Of a stretch of 24,688 nt of DNA, positions 8,471 to 14,921 are shown one piece after another. Source of the stretch: JBMNNU01 sp050942695 (lineage in GTDB: Bacteria > Chloroflexota > UBA6077); the NCBI GenBank assembly GCA_050942695.1, contig JBMNNU010000009.1, forward strand, positions 1-24,688, read 5' to 3'. The first letter of the stretch is position 1. The number at the start of each line of letters is the position of its first letter. The notes beneath the pieces were generated by a model. It saw nothing but the letters and a program-made list of their open reading frames with translations, had not been told where the DNA came from and ran no database searches. Made by a program: the position numbers and the translations under genes.

Positions 8471-8712
8471 TCGTGGCCCTTATGGCCGTTAACAAAATAA
8501 ACCGACACTGTATCCAAAACAACGTAGGGGCCGCAACGCTGTGCTCGCTCGCGTTGCGCACCGTGCCCGCCCGGTACCTCGTACAGCAGCACCGATTCAC
8601 GTGGTACCGGGCCGGCAGAGTGTGACGCTGCGCTCGCTCGCGCCACACGGCCCCTACGATGCTGTGTGCGATTATTTAGTCAACGATCATCAGGGCCACG
8701 ACGGATACGTAC
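8471..8712. repeat. Fold-back element C
   Basis: This is an approximately 240-bp imperfect inverted repeat. The left arm GTGGCCCTTATGGCCGTTAAC (from about 8473) is matched in inverse by GTCAACGATCATCAGGGCCAC (ending about 8700). Further in, CGTAGGGGCC (8523-8532) is matched by GGCCCCTACG (8649-8658), with GCTCGCTCGCG near both. No target duplication is visible. It is non-coding; transcription would give a long hairpin RNA. Confidence 0.65.
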
Positions 8713-8790
8713 GGTTTAATCGGCAACGATCATAACCAGGCTAATACCGACCATATCAAGAGGGCGCTGTTAGCGTCCTTGAGCGTCTCA

Positions 8791-8813
8791 GCCTGGCCCA
8801 TTCATGGCCAGGC
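8791..8813. other. Perfect small hairpin
   Basis: GCCTGGCC (8791-8798) and GGCCAGGC (8806-8813) form a perfect 8-bp stem around the loop CATTCAT. No T-run follows on either strand, so it is not a standard terminator. Its function is unknown. Confidence 0.5.
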
Positions 8814-8877
8814 GTCGTAACTTAAGGCTCACCCCTGCGCCCGATGAGCCCCTCACGTTTCTGGGCTATACGCCTCC

Positions 8878-8973
8878 GTAGTACAGGGCCCTGTGCCCTG
8901 TCGTCCACGTTGACCTGCATCATCCAGGATGGCATATACCAACGAGGGCTCAGGGCAGACCGCCCTGCACTAC
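8878..8973. repeat. Inverted-repeat element D
   Basis: The 96-bp unit begins GTAGTACAGGGC and ends GCCCTGCACTAC. The two ends match over about 23 bp with a few differences, and each end contains its own small palindrome (CAGGGC/GCCCTG). No flanking duplication and no second copy were found in the window. It resembles a small non-autonomous element or paired REP-like sequence. Confidence 0.6.
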
Positions 8974-9021
8974 TGGTGCATGAGAAGCTCTTCCCGGAAA
9001 CATACGGACACCGCTGAGTAC

Positions 9022-9162
9022 GGCATGGTTCACACAAACAGCCAAATCCGTAGCGCCGGGGCTTGTCCCCGACGAGCTGTAGCGCCGGGGCTCATCCCCG
9101 ATGGGGTACCACGTCGGGCACAAGGCCTGAGCTACATTGTGACTCGTGCTGTGAACCATGCC
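9022..9162 (+). mobile_element. MITE-like element, family A copy 2 (expanded)
   Basis: This 141-bp element has near-perfect ends GGCATGGTTCAC and GTGAACCATGCC and shares its interior with copies 1 and 3 (GGGGTACCACGTC, CACAAGGCCT, ACATTGTGACTCGTGC). It is longer because a 29-bp unit containing GTAGCGCCGGGGCT is duplicated in tandem (9050-9076 and 9079-9105). No target-site duplication is visible, so it may be older or rearranged. It lies about 150 bp upstream of the second glycosidase. Confidence 0.78.
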
Positions 9163-9316
9163 AAAGAGAGCAAAGAATGGCACGATGGTTGCGCCCTAAG
9201 TTACAGCTATCATTTAGGACATCGCGGGTTATTCGAGAATAGCGGAAATCAGAATCCCGTATGGATCCATCGACCCCTAGGAAACAATTGCGTACAGGAC
9301 TTGTGGGGGTTAGCCG

Positions 9317-10816
9317 ATGAAGAAATGGTTAATCTTGGCGGCTGTGCTTCTAATAGGAGCTGCGACGGCCTATCTGGCGCCACTCATAATGCCGAAACCC
9401 AGCGACCGGCTGCCTGTGGGGGCCAGCTTTCCATTCTTCTGGGATCAGGGCTACCGCTTCTGGGCGGGGGTAAACTACCCCTGGAAGTCCTACCAGGACT
9501 TTGGGACCGGCGCGTGGGGGCATTCCGGGGTCAGCAACCCTGCCATATATGAAGAGATCGACACCGATTTCGCCAACATCGCAGCCACCGGAGTGCAGGT
9601 GGTCAAGTGGCGCGTCTTCAACGACGGCCGTTATAGTCCGGATTTCGCGGAAGATGGCTCCGTAGAGGGGTTGGACGGGTACTTCCTGGAGGATATCGAC
9701 GCAGCTCTTGAGATCGCCGAAAAACACAATATCTACCTAGTGCTGAGTCTGGTGGACAGCGGCTTCTGGACGGCCGCATGCGAACGCGACGGAGTCCAGA
9801 TCGGCGGCCACGCCGACGTGATCACCGATCCGGCCAAACGAAAATCGCTCATCGAGAAGGCTATCGTCCCCCTCGTGCGACACGCATCTTCGAAGGGGAA
9901 GGTTGTGGCCTACGAGGTGATCGCAGAGCCCGAGTGGGGGATAACTGAGCTGCACACCGAGGACGACGGCCGGCAGACCATCCCGCTCGCCGACGTTCAG
10001 TCCTTCGTCCGGGAGGCCGCGGAAGCTATCCATCAGGCTGGAGGCCGATTGGTCACCGTCGAATCCAACCGCTCATCGAATATGGCCCACTGGCAGGGGC
10101 TGGGGTTGGATTACTACAGCTTCAGTTGGTACGACTGGGTTCAGCAGTACGACCCGCTGGACGTGTCGGCATCGAGCTACGGGCTGGATGGCCCCGTTGT
10201 GCTGGGAGAATTCCCCATCGAGGAGTCCCAGTATTACGACTTCGATCAGGTGCTGGATATCGCCCTCGGACAGGGCTATGCGGGCGCCTTCGCCTGGAGC
10301 TACAACGGCGCGGACAAATACGGTTCGCTCCGCAACGTACACGATCGTTACACTCAATGGCTGTCGGGGCGCTGGCAAATAGCAGACCTATCCAAGGGCG
10401 GATTGCAGCCACCCGCACCAAAGACGGAGCTACTCCCTCCCCCATTCAGCTATAAGGACGTACAGGTGGCTGCTGATGGCAACGGTGTCTCTGTGGACGT
10501 GGGGTTATCGGTCAGGGAGGGAGGCAGGTTTCACGTCCAGTTCTTCCTGTATCCCTTCAACGGAAGGCCGGATCAACCGGTGGCCGACCGCAGCTTATCG
10601 CTCCAGAGCGGAGCCCAGGGGACTCTCCACCTGAAGCTGTCGCAGTTGCCCACCGACACCCTGTACAGGTTGAGCGTCGCCATCTTCGACGACGAGTGGC
10701 AGATCCGCAAGTGGTTCGACTCGATCACCATCTTCTCTCTCCAGAATGGGCAGGTCGTCCACCCATCTCTGTCCGATCTAGAAAAGGAAAACCCTTGCGG
10801 GAACCCAAAACGTTAA
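9317..10816 (+). CDS. Membrane-anchored clan GH-A (GH5-like) glycoside hydrolase
   Basis: 499 residues. KK plus a helix at about 4-24 gives a signal anchor or signal peptide. The (beta/alpha)8-type domain covers about 45-355, opening with YRFWAGVNYPW. The likely acid/base is E204 in YEVIAEPEWG and the likely nucleophile is E298 in VVLGEFPIEES, with YYSFSWYDW (266-274) between. The residue before the acid/base is Ala, where clan GH-A normally has Asn (NEP). A final domain (about 390-490, YKDVQVAADG... to WFDSITIF) looks like an all-beta accessory module. The start has a G-rich GGGGGTTAG site 7-8 nt upstream. It is a second surface-displayed beta-glycanase candidate near the GH5-CBM3 cluster but on the other strand with its own promoter. 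Substrate is unknown. Confidence 0.75.
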   Translation: MKKWLILAAVLLIGAATAYLAPLIMPKPSDRLPVGASFPFFWDQGYRFWAGVNYPWKSYQDFGTGAWGHSGVSNPAIYEEIDTDFANIAATGVQVVKWRVFNDGRYSPDFAEDGSVEGLDGYFLEDIDAALEIAEKHNIYLVLSLVDSGFWTAACERDGVQIGGHADVITDPAKRKSLIEKAIVPLVRHASSKGKVVAYEVIAEPEWGITELHTEDDGRQTIPLADVQSFVREAAEAIHQAGGRLVTVESNRSSNMAHWQGLGLDYYSFSWYDWVQQYDPLDVSASSYGLDGPVVLGEFPIEESQYYDFDQVLDIALGQGYAGAFAWSYNGADKYGSLRNVHDRYTQWLSGRWQIADLSKGGLQPPAPKTELLPPPFSYKDVQVAADGNGVSVDVGLSVREGGRFHVQFFLYPFNGRPDQPVADRSLSLQSGAQGTLHLKLSQLPTDTLYRLSVAIFDDEWQIRKWFDSITIFSLQNGQVVHPSLSDLEKENPCGNPKR

Positions 10817-10828
10817 ACGGGATTTGTT

Positions 10829-11455
10829 CTACCGTGTTATCCCCTCGATTTCCAACTGCCCGTCGGCTAACCGTACACTTTGAACGTCAAACCCCAGGTC
10901 CACGCCCCGAAGATCGTCTTCCCCGATCGCTTTTCTGAGCTGATCCGCCAGCATATCCTGGATCGGGCCGGCAACCGGTATCGGAAGCCCGCCGGTCTTT
11001 ATTGTAGTCACTTCCACCTTCAATTCGTTCTCGACTGCTGTCAGCTTTACTTCGGCCTCTACAGGAACATCGCGACCGGCCATGTTAGTTTGGCCGCTTA
11101 CCACCAGAAGCCCATCCTTAATTTTCAGATCAATATTTTGGAACGACTCAGCACCGGGAGCAGACCCTGCTGCCTGCGCTACTTTCGCAGCCAACTCTTC
11201 CTCGGTTAACACCAGCCGAACAGGCTGTTTGCTGCCGCCGCTCTTGGTTTGAACCACAGCGGTTGCCACCTTGGCATCAAATTGAGCCGCTGCGGTCGGA
11301 GCTGGTACGTTGGTGGCCGCAGGTACGACCTCGGCTACCGTCGGTTTCTCAGGGGCGGTAAAAAAGAAGAGGTATGCAACATAAGCCCCAACAGCAATCA
11401 GCAACACGGTAAGGAAGCCGCAGCCGCATCCTCCACACCCAAATATTCTTCCCAC
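10829..11455 (-). CDS. Hypothetical anchored protein with LmeA/DUF2993-like C-terminal domain
   Basis: I place the start at GTG 11455, with AAGAGGTG at 11461-11468 five nt upstream; the frame also reaches an ATG at 11554 that has no ribosome site. From GTG the protein has 208 residues. A Gly/Cys-rich start (VGRIFGCGGCGCG) leads into one membrane helix (about 14-35), then an Ala/Pro/Thr linker and a C-terminal domain from about residue 80. That domain alternates beta-strands (IDLKIKDGLLVVSGQTNM, VPVEAEVKLTAVENELKVEVTTIKTG) with an amphipathic helix (IQDMLADQLRKAI). The pattern recalls DUF2993/LmeA-type lipid-binding proteins, a weak fold-level impression only. It is convergent with the hydrolase, 12 bp apart. 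Confidence 0.7.
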   Translation of the reverse strand: MGRIFGCGGCGCGFLTVLLIAVGAYVAYLFFFTAPEKPTVAEVVPAATNVPAPTAAAQFDAKVATAVVQTKSGGSKQPVRLVLTEEELAAKVAQAAGSAPGAESFQNIDLKIKDGLLVVSGQTNMAGRDVPVEAEVKLTAVENELKVEVTTIKTGGLPIPVAGPIQDMLADQLRKAIGEDDLRGVDLGFDVQSVRLADGQLEIEGITR

Positions 11456-11613
11456 AGTCTCACCTCTTAGCAGCTTACCGACAGCGGTTGCACCGCCTGG
11501 TCGATAATGGGTTGCCTGTCGATCGTTCGGTGACCTCCCCGGCCGGCGATCCATAACAGAACGCGCCGATAGTAGCTTATGTAGAAACGCAGTTCAAGCA
11601 GCAACTCATACCG

Positions 11614-11656
11614 CTAGCCTTGCCTGAAGTCTTGCAGCACAAGGCTAGTCCTTTTT
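11614..11656 (+). terminator. Terminator-like hairpin in the leader of the LiaF-like gene
   Basis: CTAGCCTTG (11614-11622) pairs perfectly with CAAGGCTAG (11640-11648) around a 17-nt loop, followed by TCCTTTTT. It has the shape of an intrinsic terminator reading to the right, yet no plus-strand gene ends upstream. It may be a leader attenuator, the end of a small RNA, or chance. Confidence 0.4.
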
Positions 11657-11730
11657 ATGTAGGCCGATTCCTCCCTTTGTCCGATCTCAAACCAGGCTAA
11701 GTAGATTACCCTTCTGTAGCAAGGACTTAC

Positions 11731-11749
11731 CCGGTATCAATGATACCGG
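11731..11749. promoter_or_regulatory. 19-bp perfect palindrome before the LiaF-like gene
   Basis: CCGGTATCA-A-TGATACCGG is a perfect 9-bp inverted repeat with one central base. It ends about 20 bp before the start codon and touches the ribosome site region. It could be a dimeric repressor operator or an RNA hairpin controlling ribosome access. Confidence 0.5.
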
Positions 11750-11769
11750 CCTTCGAAGGAGACGGAATC

Positions 11770-12438
11770 ATGAGCAGCGATGGACGCGAATGGATAAATG
11801 TAGTAGTTGGAATGGTGCTGGTTGGGCTGGGGTTACTATTCCTGGTTGCCCAACTCTTCAACGTAAATGTGATGCACTTCACATGGCCGTTTTTTATTAT
11901 CGTGCCGGGGTTGCTTTTTTTCGTCGGTATGATGCTTGGGGGAAAGGGCGCTGGTGGCCTGGCAATCCCTGGCAGCATCATCACAACCGTAGGGTTGATC
12001 CTGCTGTATCAAAACAGCTTTAACCATTGGCAGAGCTGGGCATACGCCTGGGCGCTGATTTTTCCTACCTCCGTTGGGTTCGGCATCATGACCATGGGGG
12101 CATGGAGCGATCAGCCGAGCGCTTACTGGCACGGAAAGCGAATGGCAGGTTGGGGCATCGCTATCTTTGCTGCTGGGCTGATATTCTTCGAGTTCATTTT
12201 GAACATCAGCGGGTTCGGCTATAGCTTGATGGGCAAGATTGCAGGACCGGCCATTCTCATCGCATCTGGGCTATATCTCATTATCAGGCGCGCTACCCTT
12301 GCGGCCCGAAGCCGGAAACCGGCGATGCCTATGGACTGTGAGGCGCCAACACCACAAATTGCTAATACAGTGCGCAACTCCATCCCCCCCGGGGATGCGC
12401 AACCGCCATCGTCCACAGGAACAACCCCAACAAGCTGA
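11770..12438 (+). CDS. LiaF/DUF5668-like polytopic membrane protein
   Basis: ATG 11770 is preceded by AAGGAGA with about 8 nt spacing; an in-frame upstream ATG at 11740 lies inside the palindrome and has no such site. The protein has 222 residues with about six hydrophobic helices. The first pair (VVGMVLVGLGLLFLVAQLFNV then HFTWPFFIIVPGLLFFVGM) is the pattern of the LiaF-type transmembrane module (DUF5668), found in cell-envelope stress proteins. The C-terminal 45 residues are hydrophilic and Pro/Ala/Thr-rich. It stands alone between convergent and divergent neighbours; no lia-type two-component genes are nearby. Confidence 0.7.
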   Translation: MSSDGREWINVVVGMVLVGLGLLFLVAQLFNVNVMHFTWPFFIIVPGLLFFVGMMLGGKGAGGLAIPGSIITTVGLILLYQNSFNHWQSWAYAWALIFPTSVGFGIMTMGAWSDQPSAYWHGKRMAGWGIAIFAAGLIFFEFILNISGFGYSLMGKIAGPAILIASGLYLIIRRATLAARSRKPAMPMDCEAPTPQIANTVRNSIPPGDAQPPSSTGTTPTS

Positions 12439-12560
12439 TGCGTCCGGCCACCAAGAGGCGCTCTTCAGTTTCTACAACAAGATAATGACCAGATATTCAA
12501 GATCCGAAGCAGGGACTGGCAGGGGATTAGCTATTGCCTGCCAGCCCCTTAAGGTTTACG

Positions 12561-12863
12561 TCAAGCAGCTTCGCGATTCAGGGCAAGCCTTTTGCCCTCC
12601 GGGGTTTCGACGATAGCAAGGGTATCCCCATCCAGCAGTTGAGACATGGTGGGATCCAGGATCAGCACCTTTCTCCCGTTGTGTTCCACGATCTGATCGC
12701 CTTCCTCAGTCCGATCCAGGGTCATCCCGAGCGCGACCTGTCCGCCTTCCTCCTCCCCAGGCGGAACCGCCGGTATCAGCCGGATCCCCATCTCCTCGTC
12801 ATCTGTGGTCTGCTGCAACATATCGTGCAGCACGTCCTTTGCTTCGGGCGTCACGTTGATCAT
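12561..12863 (-). CDS. HesB/IscA-like fold protein without cysteines
   Basis: The start ATG 12863 (MINVTPEAKDVL...) matches where HesB-type domains begin; the frame extends to 12914 but without a ribosome site. GAGGAAC lies about 10-12 nt upstream. The 100-residue protein follows the A-type carrier layout: an N-terminal TPEAKDVLHDMLQQ helix, a MGIRLIP strand, a DRTEEGDQIVEHNGRKVLIL strand pair (compare the D..V...G..V.VD of IscA), and DGDTLAIVETPEGKRLAL. The three cysteines that bind Fe-S in true IscA/ErpA are all missing; there is no Cys at all. It is probably not a cluster carrier. The role is unknown. It is transcribed away from repeat B copy 2. Confidence 0.65.
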   Translation of the reverse strand: MINVTPEAKDVLHDMLQQTTDDEEMGIRLIPAVPPGEEEGGQVALGMTLDRTEEGDQIVEHNGRKVLILDPTMSQLLDGDTLAIVETPEGKRLALNREAA

Positions 12864-12966
12864 CAGTCGGTGTTCCTCTACTTTCCAGAAATCGGCAAAC
12901 ACGCAGTAGCCCATATAATGGTGAGGGGACTGCAGGTATTAGGCCAGGAAGAAAGACACCGGCAAA

Positions 12967-13077
12967 AGAACGCGGCGCTGAAGCGACCGCGCTGAGAAGA
13001 CGAAGCCCTGCAGGCTAGGGCAGTAGCCCCGAAGGGGCTTAGTTTTCTCAGCCCCGCGACTTCAGTCCGGGGCTCTC
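12967..13077 (-). repeat. Interspersed repeat family B, copy 2
   Basis: This is the inverse of the 8287-8459 repeat: read on the minus strand it begins GAGAGCCCCGGACTGAAG, continues CGGGGCTACTGCCC and CTGCAGGGCTTCGTCT, and ends CTTCAGCGCCGCG. At about 111 bp it lacks the 61-bp duplication of copy 1 and is probably closer to the ancestral form. It lies between the HesB-like gene and the MFS gene. Confidence 0.78.
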
Positions 13078-13116
13078 GGACGAGGCCTACCAACGGAGGG
13101 ATAGTCTCGGCAATTT

Positions 13117-13144
13117 GGTAGTGTGTGCGGCATCATACACTACC
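13117..13144. promoter_or_regulatory. Hairpin/inverted repeat upstream of MFS gene
   Basis: GGTAGTGTGTG (13117-13127) and CATACACTACC (13134-13144) pair over 11 positions with one G-T, around a 6-nt loop. There is no T-run, so an operator or an RNA structure is more likely than a terminator. Confidence 0.45.
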
Positions 13145-13175
13145 GTTCGCACGGAAGCTGTGGATAGACTCGTTA

Positions 13176-13200
13176 GCGCATAACAGGTTACATTATGCGC
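13176..13200. promoter_or_regulatory. Operator-like inverted repeat upstream of MFS gene
   Basis: GCGCATAA (13176-13183) and TTATGCGC (13193-13200) are perfect 8-bp inverted arms separated by 9 nt. The site ends 48 bp before the TTG start, a usual place for a repressor or activator of a transporter gene. Arm spacing (about 17 bp centre to centre) suits a dimer binding successive helical turns. The regulator is not in the window. Confidence 0.5.
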
Positions 13201-13248
13201 ATCTAATAAAAGGTTTTCTCGAAAGGCATCAATTGTAAGGAGAAACCT

Positions 13249-14490
13249 TTGGAATCGAAGACTTACTCTCAGAGTGCCCAAACGAAAACCAGAACCCTTT
13301 CCTACATTCACTACGTGACGCTGTGCGGTTTCCTGGGTTGGGTCTTCATCTACACCGACCGTATGACCTTTGCCCCACTTTTTATTCCGATCTCTCAGTC
13401 TCTGGGGCTACAGCTCACTGAGGCGGGCTTCATTTTGACGATGTATATGGTCGGCTACGTCGGTATGCAGATCCCGTTCAGCCTATTATCGGATAGGATT
13501 GGGCTCAAGGTTATCCTCGTTCCCACCTATTACATCTCGGGATTGTCGACCCTGCTCATCGGCGCTCTGGGCGCGTTTAATCTGATAAATTACCTCTCGC
13601 TCCTGCTGCTGGCGCTCCTACTGGGTTTCTCCGCCGCGGCCTTTATGCCCCAGATGACAGCCCTCGGCAACTACAACTTCCCGCAGAGCAACCGAGCTTT
13701 TTATAACTCCCTGGTCATGATCGGCAGCCCCGTCGGACTGATAGTTGCCCTGGTTTCGGCCGGACCGCTCTACGCCGCAACCGGCCAATGGTCGCTCCCT
13801 CTCATCGTCCTCGGCGCTCTCACCATGGTGGTTGCCACTTTGTTTCTTATAGGGCTCCGAGACATTCAACCAAACCGAACAGTTAAGCAATCGATCAACT
13901 ACAGCCAGGCTATCAAAAATAGAAACCTGTTGCTTCTCTATCTCCTGGGCTTTTGCCTGTACTACGGAAACTGGGTGCTGATAAGCTGGGGGCCCAGCTT
14001 CTTCCAGTTGAACCGGGGCCTTCCGATCTCCTATTCGGGGCCGATCACCGCGCTCTACGCGCTGTTATCGATCCCTGCTGGGCTTGCGTTCTCCCGCTTA
14101 TCGGATCGATGGGCTCGTCGGAAGCTGTTCTTCAACCTCTGCCTACCACTGGGAGGCGCCCTGCTGTTCCTGGCGGCATACGTATCTACGGTGCCGCAGA
14201 TCGCCATAGCCCTCGCCCTTTACGGCGTGGTAGGCGCCATGGCGTTGAACCCCATCATCGTCGCCTGGGCTAACGATTTCGTTGCGTCCAGCAAGGGAGC
14301 GATTCCACGAGCTACAGTGATGGGAATTCTTAACTTTTCCATGATGATGTCCGCACTGCTCGCTCCTGTGGTAACACCGGCCGTGGGTGCCCTCACCGGC
14401 AGCCTCCAGTGGGGATTTTTTATAGGAGTTGGAATGACCGCGATCGGTTTCACGATCTCTCTGCTCATCAAGGATATGATAGCTGGCTAG
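13249..14490 (+). CDS. MFS transporter
   Basis: The 413-residue protein starts at TTG; AAGGAGA at 13237-13243 with a 5-nt spacer supports it, and the next ATG is inside helix 1. Twelve hydrophobic helices are visible. The loop between helices 2 and 3 carries LLSDRIGLKVIL, the MFS motif A (GxxxDRxGxR), and the matching half-site FSRLSDRWARRKL occurs after helix 8. The layout suggests an ACS/CynX-like or sugar-acid/anion porter, but the substrate cannot be read. It is a single gene ending 2 bp before the promoter of the T-box unit. The two inverted repeats upstream suggest specific regulation. Confidence 0.85.
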   Translation: MESKTYSQSAQTKTRTLSYIHYVTLCGFLGWVFIYTDRMTFAPLFIPISQSLGLQLTEAGFILTMYMVGYVGMQIPFSLLSDRIGLKVILVPTYYISGLSTLLIGALGAFNLINYLSLLLLALLLGFSAAAFMPQMTALGNYNFPQSNRAFYNSLVMIGSPVGLIVALVSAGPLYAATGQWSLPLIVLGALTMVVATLFLIGLRDIQPNRTVKQSINYSQAIKNRNLLLLYLLGFCLYYGNWVLISWGPSFFQLNRGLPISYSGPITALYALLSIPAGLAFSRLSDRWARRKLFFNLCLPLGGALLFLAAYVSTVPQIAIALALYGVVGAMALNPIIVAWANDFVASSKGAIPRATVMGILNFSMMMSALLAPVVTPAVGALTGSLQWGFFIGVGMTAIGFTISLLIKDMIAG

Positions 14491-14492
14491 TG

Positions 14493-14521
14493 TTGACAGC
14501 GGAATGGTTTCATGCAATACT
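14493..14521 (+). promoter_or_regulatory. Sigma70-type extended -10 promoter of the T-box/liv operon
   Basis: A perfect -35 TTGACA (14493-14498), a 17-nt spacer, an extended -10 TGC (14513-14515) and -10 AATACT (14516-14521, 4 of 6 to TATAAT). Predicted transcription starts near 14528, just before the T-box Stem I. Confidence 0.75.
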
Positions 14522-14527
14522 GCGCGC

Positions 14528-14834
14528 CAATCAGCATACAGTCGGCGAACAGGACTAGTAGGCCTCCAGCGAACCTCAGCGAGTTGGGTGAGGTGCGAGC
14601 CAACGGTGGCGCAGAGGGTGAATGGACCTGGGAGACGCAGCCCAAACAGGGGATGGTTTCCCCTGGAGTAGCACCTGCCGGTTACTCCCCCGTTATCGGG
14701 AGCGGGCATCGGACCTGCGCGCGAGGTCCCGTGACCCGGTGAGAGTGGTCTCTCTGAGCGCCTACGGTGGAGAGATCGAACTTGGGTGGTACCGCGGAGT
14801 ATCCCTCCGTCCCTTATGGGATGGAGGGTTTTTT
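14528..14834 (+). promoter_or_regulatory. T-box riboswitch, predicted tRNA-Trp (UGG specifier)
   Basis: The leader ends with the T-box sequence GGGTGGTACCGCGG (within 14778-14797), followed by a terminator. Stem I is readable: the base CAGG (14550-14553) pairs with CCTG (14627-14630). The specifier loop has 5' side ACT-AGTA (AGTA 14557-14560, loop E) and 3' side GAA-TGG-A (14620-14626). The distal part GTTGG...GGTGCGAGCCAAC fits the AG-bulge region. Other hairpins follow, such as CAGGGG/CCCCTG (14647-14665) and GGACCT/AGGTCC (14711-14729). In T-boxes the codon right after loop-E GAA is the specifier, so UGG (Trp) is read. T-boxes sense uncharged tRNA and permit readthrough on starvation. The controlled genes are the ABC importer from 14922. 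The T-box assignment is near certain; the Trp reading depends on this register. Confidence 0.93.
14803..14834 (+). terminator. Regulated intrinsic terminator of the T-box
   Basis: CCCTCCGTCCC (14803-14813) pairs with GGGATGGAGGG (14818-14828), one G-U, loop TTAT, followed by TTTTTT (14829-14834). The 5' arm (CGTCCC part) is shared with the alternative antiterminator formed with the T-box sequence. Confidence 0.92.
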
Positions 14835-14921
14835 GTTGGAGATCACCCTCAAAGTCGAAGGCGCCGGCTGCCCTGTAGCTGAACTGCACTACGGTACGCA
14901 TTAGAAGAAAGGGGAAATCCA

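Larger units (their letters stand above)
8181..9316. other. Gene-free interval packed with inverted-repeat elements
   Basis: No convincing coding frame lies between the DUF892-like start and the second glycosidase. The interval holds the DUF892-like ribosome site and presumed promoter (8181 to about 8270), repeat B (8287-8459), fold-back element C (8471-8712), a small hairpin (8791-8813), inverted-repeat element D (8878-8973) and MITE A copy 2 (9022-9162). The last 150 bp must contain the promoter of the downstream hydrolase, though no clear consensus is visible. The short open frames here follow the repeat palindromes on both strands and look random. Confidence 0.8.
11456..11769. other. Divergent regulatory gap between anchored protein and LiaF-like gene
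   Basis: This stretch of about 310 bp contains the ribosome site of the minus-strand gene (11461-11468), a codon-like but unsupported extension to 11554, a hairpin with T-run (11614-11656), a 19-bp palindrome (11731-11749) and the ribosome site AAGGAGA just before ATG 11770. I see no additional gene. Confidence 0.6.

Noticed and set aside
8458..8735. Short frames on both strands in the fold-back region
   Set aside because: They mirror the palindromic arms and are explained by the repeat; no coding signal.
8929..9552. A 207-codon plus-strand frame over MITE A copy 2 and the hydrolase start
   Set aside because: It runs through repeat DNA and then out of frame inside a clear hydrolase gene; there is no ribosome site or family pattern.
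14541..14640. Leu, Ile or Val specifier codon for the T-box
   Set aside because: No CTN, ATH or GTN codon lies after the loop-E GAA within the 3' side of the specifier loop; shifting register by one gives ATG or GGA, and neither fits the loop geometry as well as TGG.
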